A stretch of DNA of 64,000 nt from contig CAZVZK010000004.1 in the NCBI GenBank assembly GCA_964630925.1, positions 1-64,000 of the forward strand. Reading direction: 5' to 3'. The DNA is from RGDT01 sp964630925 (GTDB lineage Bacteria > Planctomycetota > Planctomycetia > Gemmatales > Gemmataceae). The position numbers and the translations under genes were made by a program. Below are positions 16,913 through 25,112 of this stretch, in pieces; the stretch's first letter is position 1; each line of letters starts with the position of its first letter. Under the pieces are notes generated by a model. It ran no database searches and had not been told where the DNA came from. It saw only the letters and a program-made list of their open reading frames with translations.

Positions 16913-18112
16913 TCAGAAGTCGATCTCGAACTTCTTGGTCTGCTTCTTGAGCATGTCGAGGACGCTGCTGTCGAAGGAGTCCTTGCCCTTGCCCTTCTTC
17001 TTCATCTCCGCCGCGATGAAGTCCGAACGCTTCTTGTCCAGCTCCACCGCCTCCTTGTTCAGCTTCGCACGCTCCGCCGCCTTCTCCTTGATGTACTTCT
17101 CACGCTCGGCGTCGGTCTTGAGCTTCTTGAACTCGTCGGGCATCTCGGCCTCCTTGACCTCCTTCAGCTTCTTCATGTCGACCTTGCCGTCCTTCACCGC
17201 CTCATCGACGAGGTCGCGGACGCCGGTCCCTGGCCCGAAGCCGCCGCCGCCGGCCTCACCCGTCTTGCCCGCGAAGCCCGCCCGGTCCGCCGCCGCCGCC
17301 AGCGCCTCGGCGGGCGGGGCCGCGCCCGGGGTGGCCGGCTTGGCCAGCTCGCCCGCCGCCTCCAGCTTCTTCTCCGCCGCCATGCGGGCCTTGCCCTCAC
17401 CAACCGCCACCACGGTCCGCGTCAGCTTCGTGTTGATCTCGGCGAGGCGCGCGTCGAAGGGCGTGGCGACGGCGACGACGCCGCCCTCCTGGGGGATGGC
17501 GGCGAAGCTGCCCTCGCTCTTGACGGCGATGTCCTTCCACACCTTGGTCGTGTCGGCGTCCAGCCCGCACTGGATGGTGTTGATGATGATGCCCTTCTCG
17601 ACGGCCTTCTTGCACGTCACGGGGTACTTCACGTCGTCCGTGTAGTCCATGTGCGGCGGCGCGTCCCCCACCAGGAAGATGATCTTCAGCGTCTTCTTGT
17701 CCTCGGACCACTTGATCTTGTTCACCGCGTCGAACAGCGCCTGGTTGACGTGCTCCGGAGTGTCCCCGCCGCCGTTGGCGTCGAACTTCTTCAGCTCGGC
17801 GTGGATGCTGTCCAGGTCCTTACTGAGGTCGAAGACCTTGGTGATGTAGTCGTCGCCCTTGTCGCGGTAGGCGACGAGGCCGACCTTGAGGTCGGGCGTG
17901 GGCTTGGCGCCGGCGATCTGGTTGCAGATGCTCCAGATCTTCGCCTTGGCCCCGTCGATCAGCCCGCCCATGCTGCCCGTCGTGTCCAGGCAGAACACCA
18001 CCTCCACCTTCGGCTTCTTCGGCAGGGGCTCGGGGGCGGCGTTGGCCGGCGAGGCCAGGGCGCAGAGGGCCAGCACGGCGGCCGGCACGAGGCACGCGGA
18101 GATGCGCGGCAT
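16913..18112 (-). CDS. Secreted VWA domain protein, copy 1
   Basis: A 399-residue protein: signal peptide (about 1-26), a von Willebrand factor A domain (about 33-220) with MIDAS motif DTTGSMG, then a Gly/Ala linker and a Lys/Glu-rich helical tail (about 300-399). VWA domains bind metal and mediate protein contacts. Its VWA core (KPKVEVV through AIPQ, about 185 residues) and its last ~50 residues are identical in amino acid sequence to the next gene's, while signal peptide and linker differ. Partner unknown. Confidence 0.85.
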   Translation of the reverse strand: MPRISACLVPAAVLALCALASPANAAPEPLPKKPKVEVVFCLDTTGSMGGLIDGAKAKIWSICNQIAGAKPTPDLKVGLVAYRDKGDDYITKVFDLSKDLDSIHAELKKFDANGGGDTPEHVNQALFDAVNKIKWSEDKKTLKIIFLVGDAPPHMDYTDDVKYPVTCKKAVEKGIIINTIQCGLDADTTKVWKDIAVKSEGSFAAIPQEGGVVAVATPFDARLAEINTKLTRTVVAVGEGKARMAAEKKLEAAGELAKPATPGAAPPAEALAAAADRAGFAGKTGEAGGGGFGPGTGVRDLVDEAVKDGKVDMKKLKEVKEAEMPDEFKKLKTDAEREKYIKEKAAERAKLNKEAVELDKKRSDFIAAEMKKKGKGKDSFDSSVLDMLKKQTKKFEIDF

Positions 18113-18163
18113 GTGGGATGCCTCCTGATCGTGGGAATGGGGATGCGGGCGCGGCCCGCCTTC

Positions 18164-18179
18164 TACCCTACAGACGGCG
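18164..18179 (-). promoter_or_regulatory. 16-bp element upstream of VWA copy 1
   Basis: The 16-bp sequence TACCCTACAGACGGCG (plus strand) begins 51 bp upstream of the ATG of this VWA gene and is identical at 19596-19611, 52 bp upstream of the second copy, although surrounding sequence differs. It is a candidate promoter or operator shared by the pair. Confidence 0.4.
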
Positions 18180-18337
18180 GCGGGGGCGCGACGGATTGGG
18201 CGGCGCGGCGGGCCAGCTCGGCCTCCAATTGGCCAGGGTCGCGCTCGACATCCGCACGCCCTCCTCTCAACGCCGATCGTACCCCGCCGCCGTCCTGGGA
18301 GGCGCGCCCATCGGCGAGCCCCCGAATGTCAACGCGA

Positions 18338-18372
18338 GCGGGCCGGCGTCCCCGTGTGGGGGGCCGGCCCGC
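18338..18372 (-). terminator. Hairpin after the second VWA gene
   Basis: Same 10-bp stem (GCGGGCCGGC / GCCGGCCCGC) as at 16858-16893, with a 15-base loop, about 20 bp after the stop of VWA copy 2. No T-run follows. Confidence 0.6.
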
Positions 18373-18391
18373 CTGCTACTCCAACGCCCGG

Positions 18392-19543
18392 TCAGAAGTC
18401 GATCTCGAACTTCTTGGTCTGCTTCTTGAGCATGTCGAGGACGCTGCTGTCGAAGGAGTCCTTGCCCTTGCCCTTCTTCTTCATCTCCGCCGCGATGAAG
18501 TCCGAACGCTTCTTGTCCAGCTCCACCGCCTCCTTGTTCAGCTTCGCACGCTCCGCCGCCTTCTTCTCCAGGTACTCGCCGCGCTCCTTGTCGGTCTTGA
18601 GCTTCTTGAAGTCATCGGGCATCTCGGCCTCCTTGACCTCCTTCAGCTTCTTCATGTCGGCCTTGCCGTCCTTGCCGATGGCCTCGTCGAGCAGGTCACG
18701 CGGGCCGCCGGGGCCGCCGAAGCCGCCACCGCCGGCCAGGCCCGACTTGCCCGCGAAAGCCGCCCGGTCCGCCGCCGCCGGCGCCGACAGCTTCGCGGCG
18801 TCCTTCAGCTTATCATCGGCCTCGCGGCGGAGCCTGGCGGACCCGGCCACCACCACCGTCTTCGTCAGCGCGGTGTTGATCTCGGCGAGGCGCGCGTCGA
18901 ACGGGGTGTCGATCGCCACAGCGCCGCCGTCCTGGGGGATGGCGGCGAAGCTGCCCTCGCTCTTGACGGCGATGTCCTTCCACACCTTGGTCGTGTCGGC
19001 GTCCAGCCCGCACTGGATGGTGTTGATGATGATGCCCTTCTCGACGGCCTTCTTGCACGTCACGGGGTACTTCACGTCGTCCGTGTAGTCCATGTGCGGC
19101 GGCGCGTCCCCCACCAGGAAGATGATCTTCAGCGTCTTCTTGTCCTCGGACCACTTGATCTTGTTCACCGCGTCGAACAGCGCCTGGTTGACGTGCTCCG
19201 GAGTGTCCCCGCCGCCGTTGGCGTCGAACTTCTTCAGCTCGGCGTGGATGCTGTCCAGGTCCTTACTGAGGTCGAAGACCTTGGTGATGTAGTCGTCGCC
19301 CTTGTCGCGGTAGGCGACGAGGCCGACCTTGAGGTCGGGCGTGGGCTTGGCGCCGGCGATCTGGTTGCAGATGCTCCAGATCTTCGCCTTGGCGCCGTCG
19401 ATGAGGCCGCCCATGCTGCCCGTCGTGTCCAGGCAGAACACCACCTCCACCTTCGGCTTGCGCGCCATCGGCTCGGGGGCGGCCTGGGCCGAGGGCGCCA
19501 GGGCGAACAGGGCCAGCGCGAGGCCCGCGGAGAAGCGCGTCAT
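18392..19543 (-). CDS. Secreted VWA domain protein, copy 2
   Basis: A 383-residue tandem paralog of the gene at 16913: signal peptide (MTRFSAGLALALFALAPSAQ), VWA domain with MIDAS DTTGSMG, a shorter Gly-rich linker and the same Lys/Glu-rich tail. ATG 19543 is chosen because GGAGG lies 8 bases upstream and the signal peptide begins there. The high identity of the VWA core and tail against a diverged linker indicates recent duplication or gene conversion. Confidence 0.85.
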   Translation of the reverse strand: MTRFSAGLALALFALAPSAQAAPEPMARKPKVEVVFCLDTTGSMGGLIDGAKAKIWSICNQIAGAKPTPDLKVGLVAYRDKGDDYITKVFDLSKDLDSIHAELKKFDANGGGDTPEHVNQALFDAVNKIKWSEDKKTLKIIFLVGDAPPHMDYTDDVKYPVTCKKAVEKGIIINTIQCGLDADTTKVWKDIAVKSEGSFAAIPQDGGAVAIDTPFDARLAEINTALTKTVVVAGSARLRREADDKLKDAAKLSAPAAADRAAFAGKSGLAGGGGFGGPGGPRDLLDEAIGKDGKADMKKLKEVKEAEMPDDFKKLKTDKERGEYLEKKAAERAKLNKEAVELDKKRSDFIAAEMKKKGKGKDSFDSSVLDMLKKQTKKFEIDF

Positions 19544-19595
19544 CGGGATGCCTCCAGAATCGTGAGAAGGGGTCGCGGGCACCGCCCGCCGTCTA

Positions 19596-19611
19596 TACCC
19601 TACAGACGGCG
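19596..19611 (-). promoter_or_regulatory. 16-bp element upstream of VWA copy 2
   Basis: Second copy of the 16-bp element described at 18164-18179, 52 bp before the ATG. On the minus strand it runs into TATAGA, a possible -10 hexamer. Confidence 0.4.
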
Positions 19612-19633
19612 CAGCAGCCACGGCGGATTGACG

Positions 19634-20935
19634 TCAGCGTCCCTTCGGGGCATCCTTCTTCGGCGGCGGCATGAAGCAGTTCTCCCGCTCCAGCGGCAGT
19701 TGGAACGCATCGGCGACGCGCGTCATGTAGTTGCACCAGGCGCCGTACCAGATGAGGTCCATCGCCCGGTGCTGGCCGAACGCCTCCACCAGCCGCCCGA
19801 TGTCCCTGTCGCTGATCGTCGCCGGCTCCTTGGCCAGCTTGCAGGCGAATTGCAGCGCCACCTGTTCGGCGGGCGAGAACGACTTCCAGGAGCCGCCCGC
19901 CAGCTCGCGGGTGCGCTCCTTGATCTGCCCATCCTTCTGGCCCGCGACCGCGAGCAGCATCACGCTGTGGCCCATTCAGTAGAAGCATTCGTTGCTACGC
20001 GTGATGACCCAGAAGTAGTGGTTGGCGAAGACCGGGTCGGTCTTGCGCTCGGCGGATGACGCCGCCATTGTGTCGAACCACGCCCCCGTCAACTTCGGCT
20101 GATGACCCAGGCTGACCGCCGACCAGACGACGCGCCGCGAGCGGGCCGGCACCCCGTCGAGGTTCTCGGGCGGCGCGATGCGCGGCTTGCGGTCCTTCTG
20201 GGCCTCCATCGCGGCCTCGGCCTGCTCGAACGTCATCGGGCGCCAGGGCGGGCGGAAGGCGGGGTCAGGGCTCGCCTTCGCGGTGGCGACGGCCTTCCAG
20301 TCCGGACGCGCCGGAGCCGCGGGCATCCGCTTCATGTCGAACTTGACGTCCAGCGACGGGAACGGCCCGCCGGCCTCGACCCGACAGCCGAGGGCGAGGA
20401 AGATGCGGTTCTGGAAGTTGGCGTGGGCGAGCGTGTGGACCAGCGCCACCGTCTTCGCGTCGCCGAGCCGCTCGCGCAGGGCCGCCATCTCCTCGTCCGT
20501 GACCGCGTGCGCGGCCAGCGTCATCTTCCGCGCCCAGGCGGACAGGGCGCGGTCCTCGGCGGAGGCCTCGGTACGTCCCTCGGCCAGTTGGCCGACCTCG
20601 GCGGGCTTGACGCCGGCGCGGAGGAGGTCGGCCTCGGCGTAGCGCCGGGCGTAATCGCAGCCGATGGCGTCGGCGGCCACCCACCGCAGCTTGCCGGCCA
20701 GCACCGCGCCGAGCGGGTTCTCGACGCGGTGCAGCCGGTCGAGGGACAGCATGGCCGCCGTGGTGCGAGGCATCGATTTGACGAGGGTGCGTGCCCACAC
20801 GGGCAGAGGCGGCTCCTCCCTCGGCAGGAGCTTCCACGCGCCGTCGTCGGTGGCGGCGGGGAAGCGTGGCGGGGCCGGCGGGCCGATGGCCCAGGTGGAG
20901 GAGGCCAGGGCGAGAAGCACGACGAGGTGACGCAT
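19634..20935 (-). CDS. Secreted AhpD-like/carboxymuconolactone decarboxylase family protein, probable selenoprotein
   Basis: Reading through one in-frame TGA gives 433 residues with a signal peptide (MRHLVVLLALASSTWA) and two AhpD-like helical domains. The first has a degenerate site (GCDYARRY). The second has SNECFY-TGA-MGHSVMLLAVAG, where relatives have CxxC followed by MGH; the TGA stands exactly at the second cysteine, so it would be selenocysteine 320 next to Cys317 and His323. AhpD-type CxxC proteins reduce peroxides or disulfides. The alternative is a recent TGC-to-TGA nonsense mutation leaving 319- and 113-residue fragments. The downstream frame is intact and well conserved, which favours recoding. 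The gene is divergent from the CHAT gene. Confidence 0.65.
19976..19978 (-). other. In-frame TGA, candidate selenocysteine codon
   Basis: TGA replaces a conserved Cys codon in a CxxC motif. Directly downstream, bases 9-21 after the TGA can form a CAGC/GCUG hairpin with a GUGAU loop, and UGGGCC can pair loosely with GGGCCA further down. A GU in the apical loop is a feature of bacterial SECIS elements, but this hairpin is short and close to the codon, so the structural support is weak. The selenocysteine machinery (selA, selB, selC, selD) is not in this window. Confidence 0.5.
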
Positions 20936-21122
20936 GGGAGGTGTACCCGGAGCAGAGAGAGGGAGTCATGTTACCAGCGCGGCGCGGCCGGACAAGACGT
21001 TGAGCCCGGCCGCGGACGGAGGATCGCGTCATCCGGGCGGACCCGGATCGTGATTGGCGGGCGCCCGTTGCGGACCTGCGGACGAACGAGTAGGATGGCG
21101 CGATCCATGAGGAGGGACGCCC

Positions 21123-24100
21123 ATGCGTGTTCTGCTTTGTCTGACGCTGCTTGCCGGTGTCGCCACCGCCGCGGCACCGCCCGCCGTGCCCACGCCCGGG
21201 CAGGCCGCCCTCCTCGACGAGCATCGCACCCTCTGGGCCCGCGCCCACCAGACGGCCCTCGCCCCGGCCGCCATCGCCATGCTCAAAAAGGCCGCCGACG
21301 CCGCCGAACGCGCCAGCGGCCCCGCCTCACACGTCACCATCGCCACCCTCCTCCGCGTCGCCGTCCGTGAGGACCAGATGGGGCTCCACGCTGACGCCAT
21401 CGGACACCTCACCCGCGCCCGCAAGGGCATCGACGTGATGCGTGGGCCTGGCTCGTGGCAGGCCCACGACGCCCACTGGCACGCGGACCTCCTCCGCCGC
21501 CTGTCGCGCCTCACGCCCGAGCAGCGGCGCCGCTGGGCCGAGGCCCGCTCCTTCGCCGGCCAGGCCGTCAACGCCCACCAGGCGGGCGACGCCCTCCGCG
21601 CCCTGGCCCTGCAACAGAAAGCACACCCCGTCCTCATCGAGATCCTCGGCGATCACCCCAACGCCGCGACCTGCCTCAACAACCTCGCGACCATGCATTT
21701 CGAGGTGGGCGACCACAAGGCGGCCTTCCCCCTCTTCCACAAGGCGCTGGACCACTACGCCCGCGCCTACAAGGGCGCCCACCCTGACATCGCCCAGAGC
21801 CTCAACAACCTCGCCGTCCTCCTCGCCGAGGTCGGAGAACACGGCGACGCGCTCCGCCGGAGCAGGGCCGCCCTCATCATGTACGCCGACACCGTCGGGC
21901 GCCACGACCCGCGCTGCATCGACGTGCTCCGCCACCTCGCCATCATCCACGTCACCATCGGGGACGGCATGGCGGCCGTCACCGCGGCCGGCCTCGCCGT
22001 CCACATGGCCCGCGAGGCCCTCGGCGAATCGCACCCGGTGTACGCCGACGCCCTGCGCGCGCAGGGGGCGGCGCACCGCCTCGCCGGCAGCCACCCCACC
22101 GCCCTGGCCGCCCTCCGCCGCGCCGTCGAGCTGCAACGCAAGGCGCGCGGCCCGCGGCACCCGCTCGTCGGGACGGCCCTCAACAGCCTCGCCGTCCTCC
22201 TGAGCGACATGGGCGACGAGAAGGGGGCCCTGGACGCCTACCGCGAGGCGCTCGCCATCTTCAAGGCGGCCCACGGGGAGAAGAGCAGCGAGTACGCCAA
22301 CGGCCTGTACAACGTCGGCTTCAATCTGAACAGGCGCGGCGACCTCGCCGCCGCCCGCGAGCACTTCGAGAGGTCGGCCGCGACGGCCAAGGCCGTCCAG
22401 GGCGAGGGCTCCCCCGACCACGTGCGCTCCTTGCGCGAGCTGGCCTCCGTCCTGGCAGGCCTCGGCGAGGACGACAAGGCCCGCGCCCTCGCCGACGAGG
22501 CCTTCGCCCTGGGGGGCTCGCACTTCGCCGGCGTCGCCTCCGGCCTGCCGGAACGCCAGCAGCTCGCGGCGGTCCTCGGCCTGCAACGCACGCTCGCCGT
22601 GCGCATGTCCCTCGGCGACAACAGGGCGTACGGCCACGTCTTCCTCTACAAGGGGGCCGTCCTCCTCGCGCAGAGGCAGCGGCGACTGCACGCCCGCCTG
22701 GCCGACGACCCCGCCACCCGCGACGCCGTCGTGCGTCTCCGGGCCGTCACGCGCCGGCTGGCCGCCCTGGCCCGCGACCCCCGCGCCAGCGCCAAGGATC
22801 TCGACGCCCTCACCGCGCTGCAGGAGCAGTTGCAGGGCAAACTGGCCGACCTCTCCCCCGAGGCCAAGGCACAGGACGAGGGCCGCGTCCTGGCCCCGCG
22901 CGCCATGCGTGAGGCGCTCCCCGCTGGCGTCGCCCTCATCGACCTCATCGCCTACCCGCACCACGTCAGGGACAAGGCCGGCAAGCTCAGCCACGAGACA
23001 CGCCTGGCCGCCTTCGTCATCCGCCGCGACCTCGTCCCCGTCCGCGTCGATCTGGGCCCGGCCCGCGCCGCCGGCGACGCCGCCCTCGCCTGGCGCGCCG
23101 CCCTCGTCGCCGGGAAGCCCGACCTTGAAGCCGCCGAGAAGGTCAAGCGCCTCCTCTGGGCGCCGCTGGAGAAGCACCTCGGCGCGGCGTCGTCCGTCCT
23201 CATCGCCCCGCACAGCGTCTTCGCCACCGTCCCCTTCGCGGCGCTGCCCGGCAAGAGACCCGGCACGCGCCTCATCCACGACCTCGCCGTCGCGATCGCC
23301 CCCGTGCCACGCCTCCTCCCCGAGATCCTGGCGGGCAAGCCTTCCGGGGCCCGTACCCTGCTCGAGGTCGCGGCCGTCGATTTCGGCGACGGCGCGCCCT
23401 GGTCGCCGCTGCCCGCCACCGGGCCGGAGGGCGACGCCGTCCGGAAGCTTTTCGCCGGTGAGGTCACGTCCCTGCGCGGCAAGAAGGCCGACAAGGCCGC
23501 GGTGGCCGCCGCCCTGCCGATGCACCGCTTCGCGCACCTGGCGACGCACGGCTATTTCGCGCCGGAGACGCACAAGGACGCCCTGGCGCCGGCGGGGACG
23601 CGCGGCCCACTCGTCGGGGGCATGCCGGCCAGCGGGTGGCACCCGCTGGTGCTCTCCGGCGTCGTCCTCGCCGGGGCCAACAACCCGTCCGCCTCGGATG
23701 ACGGGGTGCTGACGGCGCTGGAGCTGTGCGAGATGGACCTGTCGAAGGTGGAGCTGGCGGTCCTTAGCGCCTGCGAGACGGGACTGGGCAAGCTCGCGGG
23801 CGGCGAGGGCCTCCTCGGGCTGCAACGGGCGCTCTCCGTCGCCGGGTGCCGGTCGGTGCTGGCGTCGCTGTGGTCGGTGGACGACGCGGCGACGGCGGCC
23901 CTCATGGGGCGTTTCTACCACCACCTGTGGAAGGGGAAGCTGTCGAAGATCGAGTCCCTGCGCCGCGCCCAGCTCGATGTGCTGGAAGACCCTGGGCTGG
24001 TGGAGAGGCGGGCCAGGGAGCTGTCGGAGGTGCGCGGGACACGCGCGGCCGGCCTGAAGCCCGAGGCCCTGCCGGCAGGCAAGGGGCGGCGCAGCCCGCC

Positions 24101-24143
24101 GGCGTGGTGGGCGGCGTGGCAGCTCAGCGGCGACTGGCGCTGA
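21123..24143 (+). CDS. Secreted TPR-CHAT protein
   Basis: A 1006-residue protein with a signal peptide (MRVLLCLTLLAGVATAAAP), at least eight tetratricopeptide repeats (about 130-480; for example AATCLNNLATMHFEVGDH, DIAQSLNNLAVLLAEVGEH), a helical middle and a C-terminal CHAT protease domain (about 690-1000). The caspase-like dyad is present: His809 in LATHGYF and Cys884 in LSACETGLG. CHAT domains cleave proteins, and the TPR array probably selects the partner. Export argues against a CRISPR (Craspase-like) role. It stands alone between the AhpD-like gene and the helicase operon. Confidence 0.9.
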   Translation: MRVLLCLTLLAGVATAAAPPAVPTPGQAALLDEHRTLWARAHQTALAPAAIAMLKKAADAAERASGPASHVTIATLLRVAVREDQMGLHADAIGHLTRARKGIDVMRGPGSWQAHDAHWHADLLRRLSRLTPEQRRRWAEARSFAGQAVNAHQAGDALRALALQQKAHPVLIEILGDHPNAATCLNNLATMHFEVGDHKAAFPLFHKALDHYARAYKGAHPDIAQSLNNLAVLLAEVGEHGDALRRSRAALIMYADTVGRHDPRCIDVLRHLAIIHVTIGDGMAAVTAAGLAVHMAREALGESHPVYADALRAQGAAHRLAGSHPTALAALRRAVELQRKARGPRHPLVGTALNSLAVLLSDMGDEKGALDAYREALAIFKAAHGEKSSEYANGLYNVGFNLNRRGDLAAAREHFERSAATAKAVQGEGSPDHVRSLRELASVLAGLGEDDKARALADEAFALGGSHFAGVASGLPERQQLAAVLGLQRTLAVRMSLGDNRAYGHVFLYKGAVLLAQRQRRLHARLADDPATRDAVVRLRAVTRRLAALARDPRASAKDLDALTALQEQLQGKLADLSPEAKAQDEGRVLAPRAMREALPAGVALIDLIAYPHHVRDKAGKLSHETRLAAFVIRRDLVPVRVDLGPARAAGDAALAWRAALVAGKPDLEAAEKVKRLLWAPLEKHLGAASSVLIAPHSVFATVPFAALPGKRPGTRLIHDLAVAIAPVPRLLPEILAGKPSGARTLLEVAAVDFGDGAPWSPLPATGPEGDAVRKLFAGEVTSLRGKKADKAAVAAALPMHRFAHLATHGYFAPETHKDALAPAGTRGPLVGGMPASGWHPLVLSGVVLAGANNPSASDDGVLTALELCEMDLSKVELAVLSACETGLGKLAGGEGLLGLQRALSVAGCRSVLASLWSVDDAATAALMGRFYHHLWKGKLSKIESLRRAQLDVLEDPGLVERRARELSEVRGTRAAGLKPEALPAGKGRRSPPAWWAAWQLSGDWR

Positions 24144-24146
24144 CGC

Positions 24147-25112
24147 TCACCCCTCGCCCGGCAGCTCGATCCGCGCCAGGCCACGCAGGCGGCCCGCCCC
24201 GGCGGCCAGCCACGCCTCGCCCTTGACGGCGTCGCTGCGCGACTGCCGCAGCCGCTCCACCAGCCGCGCCGGCGCCTGCACGACCAATCGGTGCCCGTGC
24301 AGCTCGACGCCCGTCGCCTCGGCCTCCGCCTGCGGCAGGCTCCTCTGCTGGCACCACGCCAGCCACGCCGCATGCCACTCCGCCGGCCCGACCTCGCCGA
24401 ACACCTCGCCCAGCTCCTCCGCCGAGGGCAGCTCCCATACCACGTCGCGGCCGATCGCCCATCCGTCCGCCTGGACCGGGTACGCCCGCACGCGTCCGCC
24501 CTCGCCCTCTGCCAGCACCAGGTGCGCCTGTTCCGCCGCCGCCACCGGCACGCGCGGCCAGTCCTGCGCCGTCGGCTCCGCCGGGGGCTTCAACACGCGG
24601 CGCACGTCCTCCGGGAACCCGTGCCGCCCCTTCCACTCCGCCGGCCGGCCGAGGCAATCCTCCAGCATCGCCAGCGAGCAGGCCCAGCCGGGCGGCGGCG
24701 TCAACGGGACGGCGGCGGTCAACGCCACGAAGTGCGCCGGGGGCCCGGCACAGAAGCGGAACACGCGGCGCTCCAGCCGGGGGGGGCCATCGCCGCCCGC
24801 CCGCGCCACCTCCTCACCGGCGGGCGTGAGCCTGCCGCCCTCGGCCAGCCCCTCGGCCTCCAGCCGGCCCATGAGTCGCCCCAGCAGCGCAGCGGGCAGG
24901 CCGAGCGAGGAGGCAGGGGCGGTAGACACCACGCCGGCGAGGGCGCGGGCCAGGGCGTCGAGCGGCGGCAGGCCGGACGACTCGGTGAGCGCCTCGATCC
25001 GGTGCAGCAGGGGGTGGGCGTACCACAGCCGCCCGGCCGCCGGCCCGCCCAATTCGCGCCACCAGCCCAGCAGCGCCCGGCTGCCCGGCAGGGCCATCAG
25101 GTCGGCGGTCAT
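24147..25112 (-). CDS. Helicase-associated protein, unknown family
   Basis: A 321-residue protein I do not recognise. It is rich in Ala, Leu and Pro, with a helical N-terminal half (PPLDALARALAGVV) and a C-terminal part with beta-strand-like segments (HLVLAEGEGGRVRAYPVQ; VELHGHRLVVQAP). No signal peptide or membrane helix. Its ATG overlaps the helicase stop by 4 bp (ATGA), so the two are made together and probably act in one complex. It converges on the CHAT gene with a 3-bp gap. Confidence 0.7.
   Translation of the reverse strand: MTADLMALPGSRALLGWWRELGGPAAGRLWYAHPLLHRIEALTESSGLPPLDALARALAGVVSTAPASSLGLPAALLGRLMGRLEAEGLAEGGRLTPAGEEVARAGGDGPPRLERRVFRFCAGPPAHFVALTAAVPLTPPPGWACSLAMLEDCLGRPAEWKGRHGFPEDVRRVLKPPAEPTAQDWPRVPVAAAEQAHLVLAEGEGGRVRAYPVQADGWAIGRDVVWELPSAEELGEVFGEVGPAEWHAAWLAWCQQRSLPQAEAEATGVELHGHRLVVQAPARLVERLRQSRSDAVKGEAWLAAGAGRLRGLARIELPGEG

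Noticed and set aside
21327..23924. Long minus-strand open frame opposite the CHAT gene
   Set aside because: Composition is that of a reverse-complement shadow of high-GC coding DNA, and the plus strand has clear TPR and CHAT motifs.
21123..24143. CHAT gene as a CRISPR-associated (Craspase-like) protease
   Set aside because: No CRISPR array or Cas gene is present and the protein has a signal peptide.
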